Part shown: positions 1 to 10,494 of the stretch, piece by piece | Position numbering within the stretch: the first letter of the stretch is position 1 | How the letters are laid out: each line of letters begins with the position of its first letter | Source: JAOBAU01 sp034667465 | GTDB taxonomy: Bacteria; Acidobacteriota; Thermoanaerobaculia; Gp7-AA8 | Length of the DNA: 64,000 nucleotides | Reading direction: 5' to 3' | Assembly: GCA_034667465.1 (NCBI GenBank) | Contig: JAXDJV010000008.1 | Coordinates: 1 to 64,000 of the forward strand | Translations under genes and position numbers: made by a program | The notes under the pieces: model-generated | Seen by the model: only the letters and a program-made list of their open reading frames with translations | Told to the model about the DNA's origin: nothing | The model's database searches: none

Positions 1-71
1 GGTCAGATCTGGAAATTTGACTTTAGCGGCTAAAGTCAAATTTCCAGATCTGACCCCGGACTTTGACTTTA
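1..71. repeat. Dispersed palindromic element overlapping a stop codon
   Basis: Bases 1-26 and 30-55 are perfect reverse complements around a 3-base spacer. Read on the minus strand, 71 down to 29 gives a unit that starts TAAAGTCAAAGTCCGGGGTC and ends TTGACTTTAGC, matching the unit at 56326-56366. The first three bases of the unit (TAA) are the stop codon of the minus-strand gene ending at 69. The left arm may be a second inverted partial copy. It is cut by the window edge, so its full length is unknown. Confidence 0.85.
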
Positions 72-809
72 CACGGGGACGTGGACGAGGGTGGCGAGGT
101 AGGCGGCGAGGACTTCGCCGATGATTACGGCCACGACTTCCACGTAGAGGATGCCGGTGGCGGCCATCGTGGAGCGGATCTTTACCGTGCCCCACACCAT
201 CGGGTAGAGGAACAGCGGGCCGAGGAGTCCCCAGCCGGCGCGCATCCAGAAGAAGATTCCCTGGCGCAGGGCGATGGCGTGGAACATTTCCGGGACGCAG
301 AGCGCGGCGATGACGACGATCACTCTTGCGATCGTGGCGACGAGCGTGGCGTGCGTGAGTCGCTTCAGTGGATCGATCGGCATTCCGCGTACGACGAGGT
401 ACCAGTGACCGAGCAGCATCGCGAGATTGACGGAGCCGAGCAGCGCGATCGAAGTGACGGCGCCGGCGATGCTCCACGCGAGCGACGAACGTGTCGCCGC
501 CTGCCACGATGCGACGCCGAGCACGACCAGCGCGACGCCGAGCAGCACCGCGGGAACGCGCAACACCAGTCGCTTCGGATAGCGGAGCACGGCGTAGACG
601 AACGCAGTGAGTGCGAGTGCGACTCCGTCCGCGATGGCGAGCTGCGTCGCGTGCGCGGCGAGATGCGCAGCCGCCGCGGCGGCCAGCAGCGCGACGTTGA
701 CGATGAAGATCAGCCGATAGAACTTCACGCCGGCATTGCGTCGGCCGACGAGCGGCAGGAAGACGTACAGGCCGGCGGCGACGTCGACGAGAAAAAGGGC
801 GAGCAGCAC
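69..809 (-). CDS. Hypothetical multi-pass membrane protein
   Basis: A 246-residue very hydrophobic protein with about seven or eight predicted membrane helices separated by short Arg/Lys-bearing loops. The GTG start at 809 lies one base past the stop codon of the YibQ-like gene, so the two are almost certainly co-transcribed. No catalytic motif or family signature that I recognise is visible. The stop codon TAA is contributed by the palindromic repeat at 1-71. Function unknown; an envelope role beside the YibQ-like protein is only a guess from context. Confidence 0.75.
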   Translation of the reverse strand: MLLALFLVDVAAGLYVFLPLVGRRNAGVKFYRLIFIVNVALLAAAAAAHLAAHATQLAIADGVALALTAFVYAVLRYPKRLVLRVPAVLLGVALVVLGVASWQAATRSSLAWSIAGAVTSIALLGSVNLAMLLGHWYLVVRGMPIDPLKRLTHATLVATIARVIVVIAALCVPEMFHAIALRQGIFFWMRAGWGLLGPLFLYPMVWGTVKIRSTMAATGILYVEVVAVIIGEVLAAYLATLVHVPV

Positions 810-810
810 G

Positions 811-1677
811 TCAGTTCACGACTTCGCTGGCGCGCAGAAAACGAAAGCCGCGACTGCGCAACGCCGGCGCTTCGGCGGCCAGCACACGCACCGTCTCCGG
901 ATACATATGGCCGATGCCGATCGCCACTCCGTGCGCTTCCGCCGCGCTCACGAGCGCCGCAAGCTGCACGCGAATGGCATCCTCTTTCTGCACGTCATCG
1001 AGAAACACGCTGCGCGACGCCGTGCGAATGTTCAGCTCGCGCGCGACGTCGGCGGCGAGTGACGTCCCGGCCGTCCGCGAGTCGATGAAGTAGAGCCCTT
1101 TCGGCAGCGCGGAAAGGACGCTCGTCATCACGCGGCGATCCGACGTCGCCCGCGAGCCCATGTGGTTGTTCACGCCGCGCGCGTGCGGAATCGCTTCGAC
1201 GTTCGCGCGCGTCGTCGCTTCGATCTGCGCATCGGTCATCGTCGTCATCACCGCGTTCGCGCCGGGCGACTGCCGCGGATTCTCCGGCTCCATCGGCAGA
1301 TGGCAGAGGAGCTCGAAGCCCTTCGCATTCAGCTCGCGCGCGAACTCCTGCGAGCGCGCGCCGTTCGGCAGTACCGCGAAATTGACGTTCGGATCGATGC
1401 GCATCGCGCCGGCCAGCGGCTGATGATCGAAGCCGACGTCATCGAGGATGACGACGATCGCTCCGCCGTGATGCGTCTTCGCGATGACGTTCTTCTTCGG
1501 CGCAGGACGCGGCGGCGCGACGACACTCGCCTCTTCCACATGCCGCGGAGCGGGTTGCTTCACGTTCGCGAACTGCTGCCGAACGAAGCGGACCGCGAAG
1601 AAGATGACCAGTCCGCCGACCGGAAGGAGCATCAGCAGCGAGATGGTGCGGAATGATGTGCTGCGCCGCAGCGGCAT
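811..1677 (-). CDS. Divergent polysaccharide deacetylase, YibQ (DUF610) family
   Basis: A 288-residue protein with one N-terminal membrane segment (about residues 10-32), a Pro/Lys-rich linker, then a divergent polysaccharide deacetylase domain. Family motifs are ILDDVG (about 77-82), HLPMEP (about 126-131) and GVNNHMGS (about 168-175), with IGIGHMYPET toward the end. The domain should sit in the periplasm. I chose the ATG at 1677 rather than the one nine codons upstream because a GGGAGGGAGGGAC purine run precedes it. It is the first gene of a two-gene unit with the membrane protein 1 base downstream. The substrate in this family is not firmly established; a cell-envelope glycan is the usual assumption. 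Confidence 0.85.
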   Translation of the reverse strand: MPLRRSTSFRTISLLMLLPVGGLVIFFAVRFVRQQFANVKQPAPRHVEEASVVAPPRPAPKKNVIAKTHHGGAIVVILDDVGFDHQPLAGAMRIDPNVNFAVLPNGARSQEFARELNAKGFELLCHLPMEPENPRQSPGANAVMTTMTDAQIEATTRANVEAIPHARGVNNHMGSRATSDRRVMTSVLSALPKGLYFIDSRTAGTSLAADVARELNIRTASRSVFLDDVQKEDAIRVQLAALVSAAEAHGVAIGIGHMYPETVRVLAAEAPALRSRGFRFLRASEVVN

Positions 1678-1806
1678 GTTCCGTCGTCCCTCCCTCCCGG
1701 CCATGAGCGGGACAATTTTCGCACATCGCCCGGTGCGCTGCTAATCTGCGCGAACCCACCCGAGACGCGCCTGCCCGCGTCGCTCGCAGCACCACGACAA
1801 CAATCA

Positions 1807-2283
1807 ATGAAGAGATTCGTCGTGTATTCGTTTTTCCTGCTCCTCGTCTCCCCTGCTGCAGCCGCCGTCGCACCGATGTCGCGTGTCGTCGCGATCGTCG
1901 ACAGCCGAACGATCGTGGTCGAACGCTCGCACACGCAAACAACCATTCGTCTCGCCGGCGTCGACGTTCCGCCCGACACCGAAGAGGCGGCGCGGCAATT
2001 CCTCGCGCGCGAACTGCTCTCGCGCTGGGTGCTGATCGATCCGGCGCCGAACGGCGGGGCGTACGTCTGGCGCTCGCCCGATTCGCTGGCGGTCAATCGC
2101 GCCGTCGTCGCGCTCTGGCTCGACGGTCCATCCACCCACACCGCAACACTCCTCGGCTGGTCGATGCCGAACGGCGCCGCGCCGAAAACAAAAACGGCAT
2201 CGCCGCCAAAAGCCCTGAAGCCGACGGCGCCGCCGAAGGCTCCGAAAACGTCGTCGTCGTCGCGACCTCGCGCGAAGAAGTAA
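1807..2283 (+). CDS. Small secreted protein with degenerate staphylococcal-nuclease-like domain
   Basis: A 158-residue protein with a cleavable signal peptide (about 1-20). Residues 25-60 (VVAIVDSRTIVVE...TIRLAGVDVP) match the start of the SNase/TNase fold, where the usual pattern is VxDGDTI...VRLxGIDxPE. The Asp of DGDT and the Glu after the Pro are not conserved, and the second half lacks the expected catalytic Arg/Glu pattern, so nuclease activity is doubtful. The tail from about 120 is a basic Lys/Pro/Ala/Ser-rich low-complexity segment. It is followed by a stem-loop and then the VWA lipoprotein gene. Confidence 0.6.
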   Translation: MKRFVVYSFFLLLVSPAAAAVAPMSRVVAIVDSRTIVVERSHTQTTIRLAGVDVPPDTEEAARQFLARELLSRWVLIDPAPNGGAYVWRSPDSLAVNRAVVALWLDGPSTHTATLLGWSMPNGAAPKTKTASPPKALKPTAPPKAPKTSSSSRPRAKK

Positions 2284-2293
2284 TAAACAAAAT

Positions 2294-2324
2294 CGAGGCG
2301 CGCGGTTTCCTGCCGCGCGCCTCG
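2294..2324. terminator. Stem-loop between the SNase-like and VWA genes
   Basis: A perfect 12-bp GC-rich stem (2294-2305 with 2313-2324) around a 7-base loop, 10 bases after the stop codon at 2283. There is no T-run after it, so it is a weak or Rho-assisted terminator, or an mRNA-stabilising hairpin in a dicistronic transcript. Confidence 0.5.
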
Positions 2325-2352
2325 TGCATCCAACGAGCGAAAGGAAACAATC

Positions 2353-4005
2353 ATGCGCAGCTCACGCAACCTCGTCCCGATCCAGTCATCCATCCTGACG
2401 ATCATCTTCGTGCTCTCGGCAATGCTCTTCCTGATGGTCGCCGCGATGTCGTGCAGCAAGTCGGAGAACATGTCGACGAGAGTCTCACCGGCCGAAACCG
2501 ACACACTCAACGCGTACGCCCCGAAGTCGATGCCGCCGCCGGGTATGGACCAGCTGACCGGCTCCATGAACACCGAGGAGTATGGACGGATCGCGGAGAA
2601 CGGCTTCCTCCGCGTCACCGACAACCCGCTCTCCACCTTCTCCATCGACGTCGATCGCGCGTCGTACAGCAACGTCCGGCGCTTCCTCGATTCGGGACAG
2701 ATGCCGGTGCGCGACGCCGTCCGCATCGAAGAGATGGTCAACTACTTTACCTACGACTATCCGCAGCCGAAAGGAAGCGATCCGTTCTCCGTGACGACGG
2801 AGATCGCCGCCTGTCCGTGGAACGCGAAGAACCGGCTGCTCCTCGTCGGACTGCAGGGAAAGAAGATACAGACCGACGAGCTGCCGCCGAGCAATCTCGT
2901 CTTCCTCATCGACGTCTCCGGCTCGATGAACGAAGAGAACAAGCTCCCGCTGCTGAAGAAGTCGCTGTCAATGCTCGTCAACGAACTGCGTGCGAAAGAT
3001 CGCGTCGCGATCGTCGTCTACGCCGGCAATGCCGGACTGGCGCTTCCGTCGACGCCCGGCTCCGACAAAGCGCGCATCCTCGCCGCGATCGACGAGCTGG
3101 AAGCAGGCGGCTCGACCGCCGGCGGCGAAGGAATTCTGCTCGCGTACAAAACCGCGAAAGAGAATCTGATCGAAGACGGCAACAATCGCGTCATCCTCGC
3201 CACCGACGGCGACTTCAACGTCGGCGTTTCGAGCGACGGCGAGCTCGAGCAGCTCATCGAAAAGAAGCGCACCGAAGGCATCGCCCTCACGGTCCTCGGC
3301 TTCGGCAACGGCAACATCAAAGATTCGAAGATGGAGCTGCTCGCCGACAAAGGCGACGGCAACTACGCCTACATCGACAACCTCCTCGAAGCGCGTAAAA
3401 CGCTGGTCACCGAAATGGGCGGCACGCTGCTGACGATCGCGAAGGATGTGAAGCTGCAGATCGAATTCAATCCGTCGAAGGTCCTCGCTTATCGACTCAT
3501 CGGATACGAGAACCGCCTGCTGAACAAGGAAGACTTCCACAACGACGCGAAGGACGCGGGCGACATGGGCGCCGGCCATTCGGTGACGGCGCTGTACGAG
3601 ATCGTCCCGCCGGACGGCGACCTGAAACTGGCGAACGTCGACGCGCTGAAATATCAGACGACCGGCATCAGCGATGAAGCGAAGAAATCTCCCGAGCTGC
3701 TGACGCTCAAGCTTCGCTACAAAGCGCCGGACGGCGGCGCGAGCAAACTGCTGACGCAGCCGGTGCTCGATTCCGCGACGACGTTCGACGCGGCATCCGA
3801 CAATCTCCGCTTCGCGGCGGCCGTCGCTGAGTTCGGAATGCTGTTGCGCGATTCAAAGTACAAAGGCGATGCGTCGTACGACGCGGTGCGGCAGCTGGCG
3901 CTGAAATCGGCGGGACGCGATGAAGAAGGTTATCGCCGCGACTTCGTGAAGCTCGTCGATCAGGCGAGCAGGCTTGCGGCAACGGAGAAGGTGGCGTCGC
4001 GCTGA
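2353..4005 (+). CDS. VWA-domain lipoprotein, YfbK type
   Basis: A 550-residue lipoprotein. A hydrophobic segment ends in a lipobox-like MVAAMSC with the lipid-anchored Cys at 34. A vWF-A N-terminal domain (about 75-165) is followed by a von Willebrand A domain whose MIDAS motif DVSGS lies at 187-191, with the later metal-loop ATDGDFNVG near 283. A C-terminal DUF3520-like region runs to about 545. This domain order matches the YfbK family of surface- or periplasm-facing metal-dependent adhesion proteins; partners are unknown. The MIDAS residues look intact. A GAAAGGAAAC purine run precedes the ATG at 2353. Confidence 0.9.
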   Translation: MRSSRNLVPIQSSILTIIFVLSAMLFLMVAAMSCSKSENMSTRVSPAETDTLNAYAPKSMPPPGMDQLTGSMNTEEYGRIAENGFLRVTDNPLSTFSIDVDRASYSNVRRFLDSGQMPVRDAVRIEEMVNYFTYDYPQPKGSDPFSVTTEIAACPWNAKNRLLLVGLQGKKIQTDELPPSNLVFLIDVSGSMNEENKLPLLKKSLSMLVNELRAKDRVAIVVYAGNAGLALPSTPGSDKARILAAIDELEAGGSTAGGEGILLAYKTAKENLIEDGNNRVILATDGDFNVGVSSDGELEQLIEKKRTEGIALTVLGFGNGNIKDSKMELLADKGDGNYAYIDNLLEARKTLVTEMGGTLLTIAKDVKLQIEFNPSKVLAYRLIGYENRLLNKEDFHNDAKDAGDMGAGHSVTALYEIVPPDGDLKLANVDALKYQTTGISDEAKKSPELLTLKLRYKAPDGGASKLLTQPVLDSATTFDAASDNLRFAAAVAEFGMLLRDSKYKGDASYDAVRQLALKSAGRDEEGYRRDFVKLVDQASRLAATEKVASR

Positions 4006-4009
4006 TCCA

Positions 4010-4744
4010 TCAGCGTCCGCGAATCGGAATCTCGAACTCCTGCATGTAGCGATCGCCGTTCGCGAGCGTCACTGCCACTCGGATCGCGATGATCGGTGCG
4101 TAGACCGACATCGCGCTCTTTTCGGCTGCGCGCATCGTGCGCAGCAGAACGTCGACCTTCGCCTCTTTCGCCGGATCGATCAGCACGTTCGGCACGGCGG
4201 TGAATGGCTGCACGACCAGTCCGCCGACCGAACCCTGGAAGACATTCACCTGCGTCACGGTGACGTCGAGATCGGAGTTGTTGGCGATGACGACCACGAA
4301 CGAGATGGCCTGAGTTACGTCGATCTCTTCGGCGCGCGGCGATGCACCTTCGATCGAGATCTCGATCGGATCGCCGGGCTGGTTGACGTACGTGCCGCCC
4401 TGTGGCTTCGCCACCGACGAACAACCGGCGAGCAGCAGGATCGCCACCATCGCGAAGCGGCGCATCACGGTCAGCAGACCGACGAGGCGATCGTGCTCGA
4501 CGACTTCGAGCTCGGCTCCCGGCGCGAGCAGCGATTCATCGGCCGGCGTCTCGACTTCGATCATCACCAGCTCATCGCGGCCGGGCGCGAGTTGCGGCGG
4601 ACCTTCGATGAAGCGGATGCGCAGCCGCTCGCCGCCGGCGCGCGCGAACGGACGATACGATCCCTCGCGCGGCGCGACGATGCCGCTTCGTCCGCCGGCG
4701 TCCTGCGGAAGCATCGCCACGATCGCTTCGATGAAATCGATCAT
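4010..4744 (-). CDS. In-frame fusion of a small cytosolic barrel-like domain with a complete lipoprotein
   Basis: One 244-codon frame that reads like two genes. Residues 1-93 are soluble, with the EF-Tu-domain-like stretch RIRFIEGPPQLAPGRDELVMI and ending VEHDRLVGLLTV. At Met94 (codon at 4465) a textbook lipoprotein begins: MRRFAMVAILLLAGCSS, with the lipobox LLAGC. After it comes a beta-rich domain of about 130 residues that I cannot assign to a family. No stop codon separates the parts. Either the lipoprotein is translated separately from the internal ATG (4010-4465, 151 residues) or a stop was lost. No clear Shine-Dalgarno precedes 4465. Convergent with the VWA gene, 4 bases between stops. 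Confidence 0.6.
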   Translation of the reverse strand: MIDFIEAIVAMLPQDAGGRSGIVAPREGSYRPFARAGGERLRIRFIEGPPQLAPGRDELVMIEVETPADESLLAPGAELEVVEHDRLVGLLTVMRRFAMVAILLLAGCSSVAKPQGGTYVNQPGDPIEISIEGASPRAEEIDVTQAISFVVVIANNSDLDVTVTQVNVFQGSVGGLVVQPFTAVPNVLIDPAKEAKVDVLLRTMRAAEKSAMSVYAPIIAIRVAVTLANGDRYMQEFEIPIRGR

Positions 4745-4813
4745 GCGTCATCGTAACGCCGCGTGCGCTTCGAAACTAACCGGACCCCGATCCGTATCGT
4801 CTCTCTTGTGCAC

Positions 4814-4936
4814 TTTATCCTGAGCGAAGCGAAGGATCTCCGGTGCTTCAGCTGCTCAGGTTGCAACGACGCAGCTCCTGGCATATGCACGGCTGACGGA
4901 CCGGAGATCCTTCGTTGCTGCGCTCCTCAGGATAAA
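4814..4936. repeat. Imperfect palindromic repeat with TCCTGAGCGAAGCGAAGGATC-type arms
   Basis: The left arm (TTTATCCTGAGCGAAGCGAA, then GGATCTCCGGT) and the right arm (ACCGGAGATCCTTCG... CTCAGGATAAA) are inverted and partly complementary around an internal region of about 60 bases. It occupies most of the 227-base gap between two divergent genes. A short frame across it is repeat sequence, not a gene. Related to the tighter elements at 7194, 35579 and 42691. Confidence 0.75.
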
Positions 4937-4971
4937 TTCGAAAAAATTTGGGCATACCATCTCTCTCGCCG

Positions 4972-7194
4972 ATGAAGGTCCGCACTCAGCTCGTCCTCGC
5001 CTGCTTTCTCCTCTCCATCGTTCCGCTGAGCGGGATCGTGCTGTATTCGTATCAGTCGTCGCGCAAGGCGCTCGAAGCGGCGTATCACCGCGAGGCGGCG
5101 CGGCTCGCGCGGCAGATGGATCGCCGTCTGTCGTCGATTCGCAACGAGCTCGAACAAAGTCTCGCCGAGGTTTCGTCGCTGCCGCTGCCGAACCTCCCGA
5201 AAGGTCAGATGGCGCCGGAAGCGGTCATCGACGACGTGCTGCTGGCGCTCGGCGAGTCGGCGAATCTCGTCGACTCGATCGAGGTGCGGCCGGTAGAGGT
5301 TGCTGTCGCCGCGCATCCATCGGTCGAAGCGCAGGAGCCGCCGGCGCCGGCGGCTGAAGTTGCGGAAGCGCCCGAAGCGCCGGATCCGCCCGATCCGCCC
5401 GATTCGATGATCATCGACATCCCCGACGCGCCGCGCGCGCCGCGCTATCGGATGAGCGACGCGCAGCGCCAGCAGATTCGCGAGATCACGCGGATGGGAA
5501 ACGAGCTCGGCGCAGGCATCGGCCGGATGACGCCGGAGCAGCGGAAGGCGATGGGCGAGCAGATCGACGCGCGGCAGCGCCAGCTGCAGGCGGATCTGAA
5601 GAAGTCGCAGGACGAGTATCAGCTGCAGATGAAGGAAGCGCAGCGCATTCGCGAGGAGCGGCGCAAAGAGATCGACGCGCAACGGAGCGCACGACACGCG
5701 GCCGAACCGCCCGCGCCTGTCGTCGACCCCGCGCCAATCAACGTCGCTTCCAGAGTCGTGAAGATCCGCCGTCCGCTCACCGACGCGGAGAAGGCGCAGC
5801 TGAAAGAACATGAGAAGCGGATCGCGCTGCTCTTCGGACAGAAGTTCAACGTTCCTGTTCGCAAAGAAGGAGCGGTCGTCGCGCAACTCTCCGCGCAGGT
5901 GAAGCCCGAAGCGGTCATCCATCGCATCCTCGGCACCGCCAGCGACGACGGCGAGATCGCCTTCGCGGCCGATCGCGAAGGTCATCTCTACACGCGCACG
6001 GCGGACGACCGCGCCGCGCTCGAGCGCATCGGCATCTCAGCGGCGATCGCGCACGATCAGCCGCTGCCGAAAGTCGAGAACTGGATCATCAGCACGTCAA
6101 AAGATCCGCAGAGCGGATTGCGTATCGGTGTGGCGCGTCCGGTCGGCGAGAACCTCGACGATCTTCGCCGCACCGCCGGATGGAACTTCGGCGCCGGCAT
6201 CGCACTGATCCTCGTCGCGCTGATCGGAATCGTGCCGGTCGCGAATCACATCACGCGCGACGTCAAGATGGTAACGGTCGGCGCCGAGCGAATTGCCGCC
6301 GGCGATCTCACCACGCGCCTGCCGGTGAAGTCGCGCAACGAATTCGGGCAGCTCGCCACCGCCTTCAACAAGATGGCGCATGACCTCAGCCACAACCACG
6401 AGACGATCCTGCAGCAGGAGCGATCCGCGAAAGAGCAGGAGATGCAGCAGCGGCTGCTCGAGCTCGAATACGGACGCAAATCGGTGGAGCTCGAAGACGC
6501 GCGGCGCTTCCAGCTGTCGATGCTGCCGAAGGAAGTGCCCGATCATCCGAACTTCGAAGTGGCGGCGTTCATCCGCACGGCGACGGAAGTCGGCGGCGAC
6601 TACTACGACTTTCATCTCATCCCCGGCGGCGCGCTGACGGTCGCGGTCGGCGACGCAACCGGCCACGGCGCAAAAGCGGGAACGATGGTCACCGTCGTGA
6701 AGACGCTCTTCTCCGGTTACGACGAAGCGATCTCGCCGTCGCAGTTCCTCGCCGACTCCGCGGAGAAGATCAAACGGATGGAGCTCGGACGGATGGCGAT
6801 GTCGCTGCTCGTGGCGCGCTTCGAGCCGCGGCAGATGACGATCGCGGCGGCCGGGATGCCGCCGGCGCTCGTGCATCGCGCGAAGAGCAACACGGTCGAC
6901 GAGCTGGCGTTCTCCGCAACGCCGCTCGGCACGCTCGGTACCGAGTATCACGAGCGAATCGCATCGATCGAGCCGGGCGACACGATCCTGTTACTCACCG
7001 ACGGCTTCCCCGAATTGCTCGACGCTGCCGGACAGCAGTTCGGCTATACGGCGGTGACGCAGACGTTCGCAGCCGCCGCGACCGCCGCGAGTGCAGCCGA
7101 GGTCATCGCGCAGATCAATCGTGCCGTCGCTGCGTGGCATGGTGAGCAGGCGCCGAATGACGACGTCACGTTCGTCGTGGTGCGGGCGCGGTAG
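4972..7194 (+). CDS. Membrane receptor with HAMP and RsbU-type PP2C phosphatase output
   Basis: A 740-residue protein. An N-terminal membrane helix (about 6-26) is followed by a large extracytoplasmic region with a Pro/Ala-rich stretch and a long Glu/Gln/Arg coiled coil. A second helix lies at about 402-424, then a HAMP domain (about 425-478), a coiled coil, and a C-terminal SpoIIE/RsbU PP2C domain (about 515-738). Phosphatase metal motifs are visible: EVGGDYYD near 539, GDATGHGAKAG near 559, TDGFPE near 676 and NDDVT near the end. The likely role is to dephosphorylate an anti-sigma-factor antagonist in a partner-switching stress pathway; no antagonist gene is nearby. The ATG at 4972 begins MKVRTQLVLACFLLS and is preferred to an upstream TTG. 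Confidence 0.9.
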   Translation: MKVRTQLVLACFLLSIVPLSGIVLYSYQSSRKALEAAYHREAARLARQMDRRLSSIRNELEQSLAEVSSLPLPNLPKGQMAPEAVIDDVLLALGESANLVDSIEVRPVEVAVAAHPSVEAQEPPAPAAEVAEAPEAPDPPDPPDSMIIDIPDAPRAPRYRMSDAQRQQIREITRMGNELGAGIGRMTPEQRKAMGEQIDARQRQLQADLKKSQDEYQLQMKEAQRIREERRKEIDAQRSARHAAEPPAPVVDPAPINVASRVVKIRRPLTDAEKAQLKEHEKRIALLFGQKFNVPVRKEGAVVAQLSAQVKPEAVIHRILGTASDDGEIAFAADREGHLYTRTADDRAALERIGISAAIAHDQPLPKVENWIISTSKDPQSGLRIGVARPVGENLDDLRRTAGWNFGAGIALILVALIGIVPVANHITRDVKMVTVGAERIAAGDLTTRLPVKSRNEFGQLATAFNKMAHDLSHNHETILQQERSAKEQEMQQRLLELEYGRKSVELEDARRFQLSMLPKEVPDHPNFEVAAFIRTATEVGGDYYDFHLIPGGALTVAVGDATGHGAKAGTMVTVVKTLFSGYDEAISPSQFLADSAEKIKRMELGRMAMSLLVARFEPRQMTIAAAGMPPALVHRAKSNTVDELAFSATPLGTLGTEYHERIASIEPGDTILLLTDGFPELLDAAGQQFGYTAVTQTFAAAATAASAAEVIAQINRAVAAWHGEQAPNDDVTFVVVRAR

Positions 7195-7284
7195 TCATCC
7201 TGAGCGTAGCGAAGGATCCGGGCGGGCGGGGCGCGGCTGCGGCGTGCACCGCCCGCCCGGATCCCTCGCTACGCTCGGGATGAC
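7194..7284. repeat. Palindromic dispersed repeat (GTCATCCTGAGCG family)
   Basis: Arms start GTCATCCTGAGCGTAGCGAA and end GCTACGCTCGGGATGAC, with inner GGATCCGGGCGGGCGG matched by CCGCCCGCCCGGATCC. The first G is the last base of the preceding TAG stop codon. It fills nearly the whole gap before the Pycsar-effector-like gene and can form a long hairpin in RNA. Same family as 35579-35675 and 42691-42785. Confidence 0.9.
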
Positions 7285-7309
7285 AGCGCGCGGGTTACAC
7301 TTCTGCCGC

Positions 7310-7855
7310 GTGAGTGACCTGGGGACGGAGCGGCAGCGTTTCACCGGCGTACAGCCGCGATCATCGATCGACAATCTGCTGCGCACCGTGCAGCAGCATC
7401 ACGTGCAGCTCAGCCTGATGGCCGACACGAAGGCCAGCCTGCTGATCACGATCTCGTCGATCGTTTTGACGATCGCGCTGAGCCGTTCCGGCGATCCGCA
7501 ATACCGCGGCGCGCTACTGACGCTCGCCGCCGCCTGCCTGCTCTCGCTGCTGCTCGCGATCATCGCCGTGCTGCCGACGTTCGCGCGTCCGCGCCGCGGT
7601 CCGCGTCGCGGCGACAAGCCGAACATTCTCTTCTTCGGTCACTTCGCGAACATGAGCGAAGACGAATACTTCGAGGAGATCGAGCGCGTCATCTCTTCCG
7701 ACGCGCTCGCGTACGAAGCGGCCGTGCGCGACATCCATTCGCTCGGCATCTACCTCTATCGCAAGAAGTATCGCTATCTCCGGCTGGCGTACGTTGCGAT
7801 CCTCGCCGGATTTATTCTCGCGACCGCCGTTGAAGTGCGCACGCTCTGGCGCTGA
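7310..7855 (+). CDS. Pycsar-effector-like membrane protein (PycTM / DUF5706 family)
   Basis: A 181-residue protein from a GTG start. Residues 18-70 read IDNLLRTVQQHHVQLSLMAD then TKASLLITISSIVLTIALSR, the conserved opening of the PycTM/DUF5706 family. A second helix lies at about 75-97. A cytosolic stretch NILFFGHFANMSEDEYFEEI is followed by DIHSLGIYLYRKKYRYLRLAY and a final helix (about 155-177). In Pycsar defence, such effectors respond to cCMP or cUMP and damage the membrane. Here no PycC cyclase is present within the window; the neighbours are an RsbU-type phosphatase and ftsK, so a defence role is unproven. The frame continues upstream through the palindromic repeat, but that part is repeat translation. 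Confidence 0.8.
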   Translation: MSDLGTERQRFTGVQPRSSIDNLLRTVQQHHVQLSLMADTKASLLITISSIVLTIALSRSGDPQYRGALLTLAAACLLSLLLAIIAVLPTFARPRRGPRRGDKPNILFFGHFANMSEDEYFEEIERVISSDALAYEAAVRDIHSLGIYLYRKKYRYLRLAYVAILAGFILATAVEVRTLWR

Positions 7856-7858
7856 CGC

Positions 7859-10438
<2,580 letters not shown>

Positions 10439-10494
10439 TCACACACTGCGAGAAAGACTAGCAGAAAACGCGCCTTACGCGCAGTACGCGTTGC

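Noticed and set aside
4763..4975. Small plus-strand frame with ILSEAKDL
   Set aside because: It is a translation of the palindromic repeat at 4814-4936; such peptides recur wherever the repeat occurs.
7091..7309. N-terminal extension of the Pycsar-effector-like protein
   Set aside because: These codons overlap the previous gene and the palindromic repeat; the family homology starts after the GTG at 7310.
4972..7855. Phosphatase receptor plus PycTM-like gene as a complete Pycsar system
   Set aside because: The upstream protein is a PP2C phosphatase with HAMP, not a nucleotidyl cyclase, so the pair does not make a Pycsar module by itself.
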